NCBI GenBank assembly: GCA_902491575.1
Contig: CABUID010000010.1
Span: 8,725 to 72,724 of the forward strand
Source of the DNA: an uncultured Bacillota bacterium
GTDB lineage: Bacteria; Bacillota_I; Bacilli_A; RFN20; CAG-631
Direction: 5' to 3'
DNA length: 64,000 nucleotides
Below the pieces are notes generated by a model. That model was not told the origin of the DNA, ran no database searches, and saw only the letters and a list, made by a program, of their open reading frames with translations. This document shows, piece after piece, positions 15,745 to 23,861 of this stretch. Each line of letters begins with the position of its first letter. Within the stretch, counting starts at the first letter, position 1. A program made the translations under genes and the position numbers.

Positions 15745-16883
15745 CGTATTATCCTCCTTACATATTCTCTAGCCCATTGATCTGCTTTTAATACATTTTC
15801 TAACGTTAATTCTTCTTTTGAATTAACATGGGCTTTTAATGTTTGTTCGACAATTTCAAAAATTTGGTTAAAAGAAATCTTTCGATTTAAAAATAAATAA
15901 ACCGCTTCTTCATTGGCAGCATTCATCACACATGGGAAAGTTCCCTTTTCATTTAAAGCCCGATAAGCCAATTTTAAAGGTGTAAACCTTTCTAAATCTG
16001 CCAAATAAAATTCTAGTAAATGTAGGCCCTTAAAATCTAAAAATGAAGACACATTTTCTAGTCTATCAGGATAAGATAATGCATAAGCAATGGGAATTTT
16101 CATATCACTTGCTCCCATTTGGGCTTTAATTGAACCATCTTCAAACTCTACCATTGAATGAATAATACTTTGTGGATGAATAATCACTTCAATTTGATGC
16201 GGTTCAACTTGAAATAAATGATAAGCTTCTATAATTTCAAAAGCTTTATTAAACATTGTAGCGGAATCAATCGTAATCTTATTTCCCATTTTCCATGTTG
16301 GATGGTTTAAAGCATCATCAACTGAAACGGATTTTAAATCTTCTTTTTTATATTTGAAAAAAGGTCCTCCTGAAGCAGTAAGAATAAGTTTGTGTATTTT
16401 ACTATTTTTTTCAAGGCATTGAAAAATAGCAGAATGCTCAGAATCAACAGGTAAAATCTTTACATGATATTTTTTAGCTTCTTTCATTATTAATGATCCT
16501 GCAACAACCAGTGTCTCTTTATTTGCTAAAGCAATATCTTTTCCATTTTCTATAGCTTTTAATGTTGGTAAAAGTCCTACAAATCCAACTAAAGCATTAA
16601 CAACAATGTCACAATTCGATGTAGCTACTTCTTCTAATCCTTTTTCTTTTTCTATAAATCTTACCGATGGAAATGCATGAATAAGATCTCTTATTTCATC
16701 TAAGGATCGAACAGCAACAATTTCTACACTTTTAAATTCATTTAAAAGTAATGAAATAAGGGAGGTTTTTGAATACACACTAAAAGCAATCAATTCAAAA
16801 TCATTTTGATGATTTCGAATCACTTCTAACGTATTCATTCCAATGGATCCACTGGCTCCTAAAATGGCTATTTTCTTCATCAT
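15741..16883 (-). CDS. dxr: 1-deoxy-D-xylulose-5-phosphate reductoisomerase
   Basis: DXP reductoisomerase, 380 residues. It is the second step of the MEP route to isoprenoids and makes 2-C-methylerythritol-4-P with NADPH. Motifs: NADPH-binding ILGASGSIGMNTLEVI, ANKETLV, the metal/active-site loop LPVDSEHSAIFQCL, TASGGPF, HPTWKMGNKITIDSATMFNK and MNAANEEAVYLFL. It feeds UppS two genes upstream, which makes the lipid carrier for wall synthesis. Its TGA stop overlaps the rseP ATG. Confidence 0.96.
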   Translation of the reverse strand: MMKKIAILGASGSIGMNTLEVIRNHQNDFELIAFSVYSKTSLISLLLNEFKSVEIVAVRSLDEIRDLIHAFPSVRFIEKEKGLEEVATSNCDIVVNALVGFVGLLPTLKAIENGKDIALANKETLVVAGSLIMKEAKKYHVKILPVDSEHSAIFQCLEKNSKIHKLILTASGGPFFKYKKEDLKSVSVDDALNHPTWKMGNKITIDSATMFNKAFEIIEAYHLFQVEPHQIEVIIHPQSIIHSMVEFEDGSIKAQMGASDMKIPIAYALSYPDRLENVSSFLDFKGLHLLEFYLADLERFTPLKLAYRALNEKGTFPCVMNAANEEAVYLFLNRKISFNQIFEIVEQTLKAHVNSKEELTLENVLKADQWAREYVRRIIR

Positions 16884-16892
16884 GGCATCTCC

Positions 16893-17792
16893 TTAAACAA
16901 TATATGATAACAAACTCATAAAAATTGCTGTTACCATACTATTTATTAATAAACTATCCATTCTATCTAAGATACCTCCATGTCCTGGAAGAATATTTGA
17001 AAAATCCTTAATGTCAAAAAATCTTTTTACTGCTGATAATATTAAATCACCTATTTGACCCGTCAATGAAATGATTAAGCTCATCAAAAGATAGATAAAA
17101 GGTGAATAAGAAGGTAAATTCGTATTTTTAAAAAGGAAAAAAGAAAATAAAAAGCCAAAAATAGTTCCAAATAAAGTTCCTATTATTGTTCCTTCTATTG
17201 TTTTTTTAGGTGATATTCTTTCATTTAGTTTATGAACTTTTTGACTCCCTATAATTTTATAACAAGTCATGCCACCAAAATAAGCAAAAATATCTGTGAA
17301 ACAAGTTACTAATAATACATAAAGTATTAAAAATAAGCCATCATTTATATTTTCTTTTCCACCAAACGAACGCAAATAAAGCATACCTTTTAATCCTAAG
17401 ACTAAATAAAGGGATACAGAAAAAACATAGACTGCATCCATTATCGAAAATTTTTTATCAAAAACAGAACAAGTAAATAAAATAATTAAAAATAAAATAA
17501 ACCATAAAATATTTAAATTATAATGATTTAATAACCCACTAGAATAATCAAGGGCATAGTCATTAAAAACAGGAATGTCAAAAATTAATAAAAAAGAAAA
17601 AACAAAAGTAATAAAATAGATATAAAGTGGTATTGGACTTTGATTAGCTTTCTTTTTTATATTCAAAAATTCATAAATTCCTAAAATGAGGATAAGTAAT
17701 GCAAAAGAAGCCATAAAATATGTACCAAAATATAAAAAAGGAGCGACAAAAACAGCTAATAATATTCCTGTAATAATTCTTTTTTTCATCAT
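16893..17792 (-). CDS. cdsA: Phosphatidate cytidylyltransferase
   Basis: CDP-diacylglycerol synthase, 299 residues, with eight or so transmembrane helices. It makes CDP-diacylglycerol for phosphatidylglycerol and cardiolipin. The family signature is near the C-terminus: KRFFDIKDFSNILPGHGGILDRMDS. The earlier ISPKKTIEG segment is also typical. The start overlaps the uppS stop (ATGA). Its place between uppS and dxr is the same as in B. subtilis. Confidence 0.95.
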   Translation of the reverse strand: MMKKRIITGILLAVFVAPFLYFGTYFMASFALLILILGIYEFLNIKKKANQSPIPLYIYFITFVFSFLLIFDIPVFNDYALDYSSGLLNHYNLNILWFILFLIILFTCSVFDKKFSIMDAVYVFSVSLYLVLGLKGMLYLRSFGGKENINDGLFLILYVLLVTCFTDIFAYFGGMTCYKIIGSQKVHKLNERISPKKTIEGTIIGTLFGTIFGFLFSFFLFKNTNLPSYSPFIYLLMSLIISLTGQIGDLILSAVKRFFDIKDFSNILPGHGGILDRMDSLLINSMVTAIFMSLLSYIV

Positions 17793-18511
17793 TTTACGCC
17801 TCCAAACCGACGATCTCTATGAGCATATTCTATAAAAGCCTTTTTTAAGTCTTTTTTACTAAAGGCAGGCCATAAAGTTTTAGTAAAATAAATCTCAGCA
17901 TAAGAGATTTGCCATAACATAAAATTAGAAATTCTTTTTTCATTGCTAGTACGAATTAATAAATCGACAGGTGGTAACCCTTTCGTATATAAATAATTTT
18001 CAAAAGTTTTTTCTTGAATATCATTTATATTTAATTGGTTATTTTTCACTTCACTAGCAATTTGCTTGACAGCACGAAGTATCTCATCATGTGAACCATA
18101 ATTTAAACAAATATTCAATACATGAGAAGTACATTGCTTTGTTTGTAATATAGCCTTATCACAAGCTAATCTTGTTTCTTGCGGTAAACGGGATATATCC
18201 CCTGAAATCACAATTCTTATATCATCTTCTATTAATTTATCTGTATATTTTGCAAAATATTCTATTGGAAGTGTAAATAAATAGTCAATTTCATCTTTAT
18301 CTCTTTTCCAATTTTCAGTTGAAAAGCAATATAAAGATAAAACTTTAACACCAAGTGTAAAAGCATAATTGACTATATCTTTCATGGTTTTAGCACCTGC
18401 TTTATGTCCTAAAGTTCTTGCTAAACCCTGTTTTAAAGCCCAACGACCATTTCCATCTAATATGATAGCTAAATGGCCAGGTATCTTCATTGTCTCTTCA
18501 ATTAAAGCCAT
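17789..18511 (-). CDS. uppS: Isoprenyl transferase (undecaprenyl diphosphate synthase)
   Basis: cis-prenyltransferase, 240 residues. It condenses isopentenyl diphosphate onto farnesyl diphosphate to make the undecaprenyl carrier of cell-wall synthesis. Catalytic Asp19 is in ILDGNGRWA, with the conserved CFSTENW and the C-terminal DLLIRTSNEKRISNFMLWQ and RDRRFGG signatures. It heads the uppS-cdsA-dxr-rseP-polC unit. Its promoter is separate from frr and includes a perfect palindrome just before the ribosome site. Confidence 0.96.
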   Translation of the reverse strand: MALIEETMKIPGHLAIILDGNGRWALKQGLARTLGHKAGAKTMKDIVNYAFTLGVKVLSLYCFSTENWKRDKDEIDYLFTLPIEYFAKYTDKLIEDDIRIVISGDISRLPQETRLACDKAILQTKQCTSHVLNICLNYGSHDEILRAVKQIASEVKNNQLNINDIQEKTFENYLYTKGLPPVDLLIRTSNEKRISNFMLWQISYAEIYFTKTLWPAFSKKDLKKAFIEYAHRDRRFGGVK

Positions 18512-18524
18512 TTGATATCTCCTA

Positions 18525-18578
18525 TAACACTTTAGTGTTACTATATTTTAGTTTAGCAAAATATACAGAAATTATCAA
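18525..18578 (-). promoter_or_regulatory. uppS promoter with operator-like palindrome
   Basis: Minus strand -35 TTGATA (18578-18573), 17-base spacer, -10 TAAACT (18555-18550). Between the -10 and the GGAGAT ribosome site lies TAACACT-AA-AGTGTTA (18540-18525), a perfect 7-bp inverted repeat with two-base spacer. It would sit at about +5 to +20, a typical repressor site. I do not know the binding protein. Confidence 0.55.
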
Positions 18579-18611
18579 TTAATTATGTAATTATTTCTAA
18601 AAAGATATTTT

Positions 18612-18650
18612 TAAAAAAAAAGAAAAATTCCGAAAGAAAAATCGGAATTT
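18612..18650 (-). terminator. Terminator after frr
   Basis: A 9-bp perfect stem AAATTCCGA/TCGGAATTT (18625-18633 with 18642-18650) is followed on the minus strand by TTTCTTTTTTTTT. It closes the rpsB-tsf-pyrH-frr transcription unit. Confidence 0.85.
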
Positions 18651-18725
18651 AAAAATCAATATGCATTTTTAAAAAAAGATGTAATGCTACTTATTTTTTA
18701 ATGAACATTAAAAATAAAGTTCTAT

Positions 18726-19280
18726 TTAAATGGTAGTTAGTTCATTTTCCTTAACTTTTACTAATTCATCAATTTTCTTTGTAGCATTATCTGTAAGTTT
18801 TTGAATCTCTTCTTCGTAATTCTTTGCAGTATCTTCTGGAATGGTTTTATCCTTTTTAATTTCAGAAATAGCATCACGACGAATATTTCTTACTGCTACT
18901 TTTGCTGATTCAGCCATTTTATAACATTCTTTTACTAATTTACTTCTTGTTTCACCTGTAAGTTGTGGAATATTGCAACGAACAACTGTGCCATCATTTA
19001 AAGGTGTAAAACCTAAATCTGCATTGATAATAGATCTTTCTATTTCTTTCAATTGATTTTTATCATATGGTTTAATTAAAATTTGTGTTGCATCGGGTGT
19101 GGAAATATTTGCAATTTGATATAATGGTGTTTTAGCTCCCCAATAATCCACTTCAAGATCACGAACTAAATTGGCACTTGCTCTACCTGTTTTCACTTTT
19201 AAAAGTGCATCTTGAAAAGATACAACAGATTTATCCATTCTTTCTTCACAATCCATTAAAATAATATTATCGAATTCCAT
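18726..19280 (-). CDS. frr: Ribosome recycling factor
   Basis: RRF, 184 residues, full length. With EF-G it splits post-termination ribosomes. The three-helix/beta domain pattern is visible in LKVKTGRASANLV, VDYWGAKTPLYQIANI, the LNDGTVVRCNIPQLTGETR hinge segment and the long C-terminal helix. It follows pyrH by 13 bases. Confidence 0.96.
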   Translation of the reverse strand: MEFDNIILMDCEERMDKSVVSFQDALLKVKTGRASANLVRDLEVDYWGAKTPLYQIANISTPDATQILIKPYDKNQLKEIERSIINADLGFTPLNDGTVVRCNIPQLTGETRSKLVKECYKMAESAKVAVRNIRRDAISEIKKDKTIPEDTAKNYEEEIQKLTDNATKKIDELVKVKENELTTI

Positions 19281-19293
19281 TTTATTTTCTCCT

Positions 19294-19995
19294 TTACTTT
19301 ACTATTGTTCCAATTCTTTCACCCCTACAAGCTTTTAATATATTTCCTTTTTGATTCATATTAAAAACGAGTAAAGGCATTTTATTTTCCTTGCATAAAC
19401 TTATCGCCGTTAAGTCCATGACTTGCAAATTCTTTTCTAATATTTCTTGATAAGTAATTTCATCAAATTTCATTGCATTTTTTTCTTTTCTTGGATCGGC
19501 TGAATAAATGCCATCTACACCATTTTTTGCCGCTAAAATCACTTCACAATCCGTTTCTAACGCCCGCAAAGCAGAACATGTATCGGTGGAAAAAAACGGA
19601 TGTCCAGTACCACCACTATAAATGACAACTTTATGTTCTTTTAAAGCATTTAAGGCCTTTAAACGTGTAAATTGTTCGGCAATTCCTTTCATTTCTATGG
19701 AAGACAAAATAACACTTTCCACCTTTTCTTTTTTTAAGGCATTATATAAAGCTAAAGCATTCATTGTTGTCGCTAACATTCCCATGCAATCGCCTGTAGA
19801 ACGCTCCATACCGAGATCAACACCTAATTTACCACGATAAATATTGCCACCACCGACAACAATTCCGACCTCGATATTTTCTTGATAAAGAGAAGAAATT
19901 TCTTTTGCAACATCTTGTAAATGTTCTTGGCAAAATAATTCTTGATGATTTCCTAATGCTTCTCCACTTAATTTTAACAAAACTCTTTTATACAT
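19294..19995 (-). CDS. pyrH: Uridylate kinase
   Basis: UMP kinase of the amino-acid kinase fold, 233 residues. It phosphorylates UMP to UDP. Motifs: RVLLKLSGEALG, GIVVGGGNIYRG, DCMGMLATTMNALAL, YSGGTGHPFFSTDT and AAKNGVDGIYSADPRK. An attenuator-like hairpin lies between tsf and this gene, and its T-run abuts the AAAGGAGA ribosome site. Confidence 0.96.
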   Translation of the reverse strand: MYKRVLLKLSGEALGNHQELFCQEHLQDVAKEISSLYQENIEVGIVVGGGNIYRGKLGVDLGMERSTGDCMGMLATTMNALALYNALKKEKVESVILSSIEMKGIAEQFTRLKALNALKEHKVVIYSGGTGHPFFSTDTCSALRALETDCEVILAAKNGVDGIYSADPRKEKNAMKFDEITYQEILEKNLQVMDLTAISLCKENKMPLLVFNMNQKGNILKACRGERIGTIVK

Positions 19996-20010
19996 CGGAC
20001 ATTCTCCTTT

Positions 20011-20036
20011 AAAAAAAGAGTGCTAAAAACACTCTT
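20011..20036 (-). terminator. Terminator/attenuator between tsf and pyrH
   Basis: A 7-bp stem AAGAGTG/CACTCTT (20016-20022 with 20030-20036) with a seven-base loop and T7 on the minus strand lies directly between the tsf stop and the pyrH ribosome site. It would lower pyrH-frr expression relative to rpsB-tsf. Confidence 0.75.
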
Positions 20037-20040
20037 AAAA

Positions 20041-20907
20041 TTACTTAATTTGTGACATTACTTCAGCAGCAAAGTCTTCTTGTCTTTTTTCAATACCTTC
20101 GCCAACAATGTAATAAGCCATTTGTTTAACGTTAGCATGAACACGTGCCAAATAAGAACCAACCGTAACCTTATCTTCAAGAATAAATTCTTGTGATTCT
20201 AAAGCAACTTCTTCAGCAATCTTATTTCTCATTCCAGCATATGCTTTTTCATTTAAAGGACGACCTTGCGCATTGGCTGCTTCAATACGAATTTGTAATT
20301 CTTTTTCTACATAATCTGCTGGTACATCTGCTTTTTGAATATAAGATGGAACAGTAGCTACAAGTTGCATTGCTAAATTAGTAGCAACTTCATCATCTCC
20401 ACCATCGATAACAACTACAGAACCTTTTTTTCCACCTGCATGAAGATAAGTTCCAAATAATTCACTATCTTTTTTCGTAACTAAAGTAAATCTTCTAAAA
20501 GAAATCTTTTCACCAATTTTAGCAGTAGCAGCAATAACTAAGTCAGCAATGGTTTGTCCATCACTTGTAACCAAAGCATTTGCAGCATCCATATCTGCTG
20601 GTTTATTTTCAACAACAGTTTTAGCGATTTGGTTTAATAATACTTTAAAATCTGAATTTGCACAAACAAAATCCGTTTCGCAATTTAATTCAACGATTGC
20701 AGCATCATTTCCATGAACGGCAACTAAGGATAAACCTTCAGCAGCAATTCTTCCAGATTTTTTAGCTGCTTTAGCAATACCATTTTCTCTTAACCAGTCA
20801 CATGCTTTATCTACATCATCATTACAAGCATCTAGTGCCTTTTTGCAATCCATCATACCAGCACCAGTTCTATCTCTTAAAATAGGAATAAGTTTAATAT
20901 TTGCCAT
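20041..20907 (-). CDS. tsf: Elongation factor Ts
   Basis: EF-Ts, 288 residues, the nucleotide exchange factor of EF-Tu. The N-terminal UBA-like motif LRDRTGAGMMDCKKALDAC and the core ELNCETDFVCANSDF (EF-Tu contact, TDFVA-type) are present, as is the C-terminal coiled-coil domain ending QEDFAAEVMSQIK. It lies 20 bases downstream of rpsB. Confidence 0.97.
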   Translation of the reverse strand: MANIKLIPILRDRTGAGMMDCKKALDACNDDVDKACDWLRENGIAKAAKKSGRIAAEGLSLVAVHGNDAAIVELNCETDFVCANSDFKVLLNQIAKTVVENKPADMDAANALVTSDGQTIADLVIAATAKIGEKISFRRFTLVTKKDSELFGTYLHAGGKKGSVVVIDGGDDEVATNLAMQLVATVPSYIQKADVPADYVEKELQIRIEAANAQGRPLNEKAYAGMRNKIAEEVALESQEFILEDKVTVGSYLARVHANVKQMAYYIVGEGIEKRQEDFAAEVMSQIK

Positions 20908-20927
20908 AATCTATTTTCCTTTCAAAA

Positions 20928-21965
20928 TTAGTCGTTATTTTCTTCTTTTACTTCAGGAGCAGGTGCATCTTCTGTTTTATTTACAGGTGCAGCAACATTC
21001 TCATTATTTTTTTCTTCCTTAACAACTTTCACTTTCTTTTCATTTCTACGATTTGTTTTAGCTTGTTGAACTTGTTTGTCTTCACGTTCTTTTTGAAGTT
21101 TTGCTTGTCTTCTAGCTTCTGCTTGTTTATCCGATGATTTAAGAACATCATTCATTGAAACTTCTTCGCCTTCATCTTTTGTATAAGCTAATTCTAGTGG
21201 AGCACCTTTTGCTTCACAAATTGCATCAGCCATAACAGCAGTGATTAATTTAACAGAACGAACAGCATCATCGTTAGCTGGAATAACATAATCACATACA
21301 TCTGGGTCACTATTTGTATCAACAATACCAAATACAGGAATTTTTAATTTTCTTGCTTCTGCGACAGCATTATGTTCAATACGAGGATCAATAACAAAGA
21401 TAGCTTGAGGTAATTTTCTCATTTCTTTAATGCCATCGAAGAATTTTACTAATCTTTCTTGTTCCTTTTTAATAGCTAGTTGATCTTTCTTTGGATAAGT
21501 ATCTAAAGTACCATCTTCTACCATAGCTTCAATTTGTTGTAATCTTCTTGTTCTTTTAGAAATCGTTTTAAAATTTGTTAAAGTTCCACCTAACCATCTT
21601 TGAGTTACATGAAAAGAACCTGAACGTGTAGCTTCTTCAATCATTATATCTTTAATTTGTTTTTTTGTTCCGACAAATAATGTCTTACCACCTTTTTCAG
21701 TAATTTCTTTTAAAGCATTATAAGCAGCTTCTACACAAGAGACTGTTTTTTGTAAATCAATGATGTAAATACCATTTCTTGGCGCATAGATATAAGGAGC
21801 CATTTTAGGATTCCATCTTTTTGTTTGATGTCCAAATTGTGATCCTGCTTCTAATAATTTTTTTATTGTGATAATTGAAGTTGCTGATTGAACTTCTTCC
21901 GCTGCTACTGAAGCAGTTTCTTCTTCTACTGGTTGTTCTACAACCACTTTTTCATTTTCTGCCAT
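20928..21965 (-). CDS. rpsB: 30S ribosomal protein S2 with N- and C-terminal extensions
   Basis: uS2, 345 residues, about 100 more than usual. The core (about 30-260) has LLEAGSQFGHQTKRWNPKM, IYIIDLQKT, FVGTKKQ, QRWLGGTLTNFKTI and VIDPRIEHNAVAEA. The extra N-terminal 28 residues are acidic (QPVEEETASVAAEEV). The extra C-terminal tail (about 80 residues) is rich in Lys/Glu/Gln/Asn (KQAEARRQAKLQKERED, then an acidic end). I chose the ATG at 21965 because AGGAGG lies nine bases before it; the ATG two codons upstream is only three bases from that site. Confidence 0.95.
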   Translation of the reverse strand: MAENEKVVVEQPVEEETASVAAEEVQSATSIITIKKLLEAGSQFGHQTKRWNPKMAPYIYAPRNGIYIIDLQKTVSCVEAAYNALKEITEKGGKTLFVGTKKQIKDIMIEEATRSGSFHVTQRWLGGTLTNFKTISKRTRRLQQIEAMVEDGTLDTYPKKDQLAIKKEQERLVKFFDGIKEMRKLPQAIFVIDPRIEHNAVAEARKLKIPVFGIVDTNSDPDVCDYVIPANDDAVRSVKLITAVMADAICEAKGAPLELAYTKDEGEEVSMNDVLKSSDKQAEARRQAKLQKEREDKQVQQAKTNRRNEKKVKVVKEEKNNENVAAPVNKTEDAPAPEVKEENND

Positions 21966-21990
21966 TTTCATTTTCCTCCTAGTTTTTTTC

Positions 21991-22093
21991 CTCCACAGTC
22001 TTACTTTAATCAACTAAGCTGGCAAACTGTGTGTGTATTTGCTTGGATTACCCATAGCATTAGTATTATACTTTAAAGTATAATGACTTGCAA
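21991..22093 (-). promoter_or_regulatory. Strong promoter and structured leader of rpsB-tsf
   Basis: Minus strand -35 TTGCAA (22093-22088), an exact 17-base spacer and a perfect -10 TATAAT (22070-22065). The leader of about 90 bases contains TGG...CCA and a distal stem CACAGT/ACTGTG (22031-22026 with 21999-21994) that ends just before two purine-rich ribosome-site candidates. That is the layout expected for S2 autoregulation; the regulation is inferred. Confidence 0.65.
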
Positions 22094-22170
22094 GCATAAA
22101 TTTTACCTTTCAACTATAAATTTTGATTATTTTTAAGAAAAAACAACATACTAATTATGAGGTGTATAGT

Positions 22171-22689
22171 TTGAAAACAGGAATGGTTAGAAGAATTGAC
22201 GAATTAGGGCGGATAGTTATTCCTAAGGAAATTCGTAGAAATTTAAAACTGAATATGGGTGACATTGTTGAAATCTATGTTGAAGATAACAAAATACTTT
22301 TAAAAAGATTTTCTACACTTTTAGGTTTAGAAGAAGATTTATTTAATATTGCAAAAGTTATCAATGAGCAAACAAATGCTACAATTTTATTTGTAGATCA
22401 AGACAAGGTTATCGTGGGTTATGGTAAATATTCTGAATTATATTTAGATAAAGAAATCAGTCAACAATTATATCATAAGATTAATGAAAACAATTTTACT
22501 CGATTTAAAGGCACTTATCTTATCCATGATTATTTAGAAGAAAGAAATGCTTATGTCGCATCCTTATATGCTAAAAATACCATACAAGGACTATTTATTG
22601 TTATTGAAAACGATCATGCCATTGTTCAAAATGATATTGATTTAATTCAACAATTCAAAAAATTTATTATGAAACAATTGGATAGTTAA
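22171..22689 (+). CDS. spoVT: Stage V sporulation protein T (AbrB-type regulator)
   Basis: Forespore transcription regulator, 172 residues. Residues 1-50 are an AbrB swapped-hairpin DNA-binding domain (KTGMVRRIDELGRIVIPKEIRRNL), almost identical in layout to B. subtilis SpoVT. The rest is a GAF-like domain. The start is TTG at 22171, with GAGGTG six bases upstream; the open frame upstream lacks a ribosome site. CATACTA (22147-22153) with GATTA 17 bases before it resembles a sigma-G/E promoter, as B. subtilis spoVT is sigma-G dependent, but the match is weak. It heads a cluster with rqcP, yabP, yabQ and spoIIE. Confidence 0.88.
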   Translation: MKTGMVRRIDELGRIVIPKEIRRNLKLNMGDIVEIYVEDNKILLKRFSTLLGLEEDLFNIAKVINEQTNATILFVDQDKVIVGYGKYSELYLDKEISQQLYHKINENNFTRFKGTYLIHDYLEERNAYVASLYAKNTIQGLFIVIENDHAIVQNDIDLIQQFKKFIMKQLDS

Positions 22690-22721
22690 ATAAATTCATG
22701 TATAATAATGTCGGTGATGTT

Positions 22722-22994
22722 ATGAGACTAGATAAATATTTAAAAATATGCCGAATTATTAAAAGAAGAACGATAAGCAAAGATATTATTACATTTGGAC
22801 AAGTAAGTATTAACAACCGAAAAGCAAAGCCTGCTAGTAATGTTAAAATTGGCGATACAATCGCTTTATCATTAGGGAACAAATTAATAACCATCCAAGT
22901 TTTATCGGTAAATGATAAAGTAAAAAAAGATGAAGTTTTAGAACTTTATAAAATAATTGATGAAAAAGAAATAAATCCTTCTATTGAATCATAA
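22722..22994 (+). CDS. rqcP: S4-domain ribosome quality-control protein RqcP (YabO)
   Basis: A 90-residue single S4 RNA-binding domain (MRLDKYLKICRIIKRRTISK, INNRKAKPASNVKIGDTI). RqcP works with RqcH to add C-terminal Ala tails on stalled 50S subunits. The start is the ATG at 22722 with GGTGAT upstream rather than the earlier ATG at 22698. It sits 32 bases after spoVT. The order spoVT-(yabMN)-yabO-yabP is the B. subtilis order with yabM and yabN missing. Confidence 0.9.
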   Translation: MRLDKYLKICRIIKRRTISKDIITFGQVSINNRKAKPASNVKIGDTIALSLGNKLITIQVLSVNDKVKKDEVLELYKIIDEKEINPSIES

Positions 22995-23018
22995 GATGAA
23001 ATAGGAGGTTTTTTTATT

Positions 23019-23300
23019 ATGTATAATACAAATAATCAAACAATTAAACTAGTTGACAGAAATTGTATTGAAATTTCCAATGCAAAAAATGTTATTAGTT
23101 TTAATACCAATGAATTTTTAATTGATACACCCTATGGTAATTTAAAAGTTTTAGGTAAAAATTTAGCCATTGGAAAAATGGATACAGAAAAAAAAGAATT
23201 AATCATTAAAGGAAACATTGACTCTATTTCTTATCTTAATACTAACAAAACACAAAAAGATGAGAAAAAAGAAAGTATTTTCACAAAATTATTTAAATAA
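23019..23300 (+). CDS. yabP: Sporulation protein YabP
   Basis: YabP/YqfC family, 93 residues, mainly beta strands (LVDRNCIEISNAKNVISFNTNEFLI, TPYGNLKVLGKNLAIGKM). B. subtilis YabP is made in the mother cell under sigma-E and is needed for normal sporulation with YabQ. The C-terminal 25 residues are a charged tail not seen in most homologues. It follows rqcP closely with AGGAGG and precedes yabQ by four bases. Confidence 0.88.
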   Translation: MYNTNNQTIKLVDRNCIEISNAKNVISFNTNEFLIDTPYGNLKVLGKNLAIGKMDTEKKELIIKGNIDSISYLNTNKTQKDEKKESIFTKLFK

Positions 23301-23304
23301 TTAA

Positions 23305-23739
23305 ATGAATATACTGATTCAGTTTCAAATTATCCTTGCTTCATTTTTTTTCGGAATATTGTTTATGATTTTATATGACTTTGTAAATCGTTTACTTTAT
23401 TTTAAAAAGGGAAAATTGATACGACTTCTATTAGAAATAATCTTTTTCCTTAGCATGACCTTATTTTTCTTTTTCATGATGTTAAAAATTGCTAATGCTA
23501 AATTAAATATTTTCATTCCTTTATTTATTGTATTAGGAATTTTGTTTTATATCTTTACTCTACAAAGTTATTTTCAAAAAACTTATCAATTTGTCTTCCA
23601 TAAATTTGGTATAAAAATCAAACAAAAAAAGCTATATTTATCAGCAAAATATGATAAAATAAAAATGAAAAGAAGAAAAGCAAGGTTAAAGAAGAAACAT
23701 GAAAAGAATACAAAATCAAAAGAAAGCCATATTTCGTAA
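23305..23739 (+). CDS. yabQ: Spore cortex biosynthesis protein YabQ
   Basis: This 144-residue membrane protein has four hydrophobic segments (about 5-28, 39-60, 70-88 and a shorter one) and a strongly basic tail of about 45 residues. Topology and place directly after yabP match YabQ, which localises to the forespore membrane and is required for cortex formation. Its 3' end overlaps the small divIC-position gene by 41 bases in another frame. Confidence 0.85.
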   Translation: MNILIQFQIILASFFFGILFMILYDFVNRLLYFKKGKLIRLLLEIIFFLSMTLFFFFMMLKIANAKLNIFIPLFIVLGILFYIFTLQSYFQKTYQFVFHKFGIKIKQKKLYLSAKYDKIKMKRRKARLKKKHEKNTKSKESHIS

Positions 23740-23833
23740 AAAAAGTTTAAATTTTGTTTTTCTTTTGATATTTATTCTTAGTATAATTGCCATTGTTTAC
23801 TTAATCATCCAATTAATAAAGTATTTGGGATAG
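23699..23833 (+). CDS. 44-residue membrane protein in the divIC position
   Basis: ATG at 23699 opens a 44-codon gene: a basic N-terminus (MKRIQNQKKAIFRKKSLN) and one transmembrane helix (VFLLIFILSIIAIVYLIIQL), then stop. This is the cytoplasmic tail plus membrane anchor of a DivIC/FtsL-type septum protein. The external coiled coil (normally about 70 residues) is completely missing. It starts inside yabQ (41-base overlap) and its stop lies in the terminator hairpin, so this is the natural end of the transcript. It may be a minimal DivIC or a new short partner of YabQ. The ribosome site is weak (AAGAAGAAAC). Confidence 0.55.
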   Translation: MKRIQNQKKAIFRKKSLNFVFLLIFILSIIAIVYLIIQLIKYLG

Positions 23834-23855
23834 TGTAATTTCACTATCCTTTTCG
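23826..23855 (+). terminator. Terminator of the spoVT-yabQ cluster
   Basis: An 8-bp stem GGATAGTG/CACTATCC with a short TAATTT-type loop and a TTTTC tail. It overlaps the stop codon of the small divIC-position gene. Confidence 0.75.
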
Positions 23856-23861
23856 AGGTTA

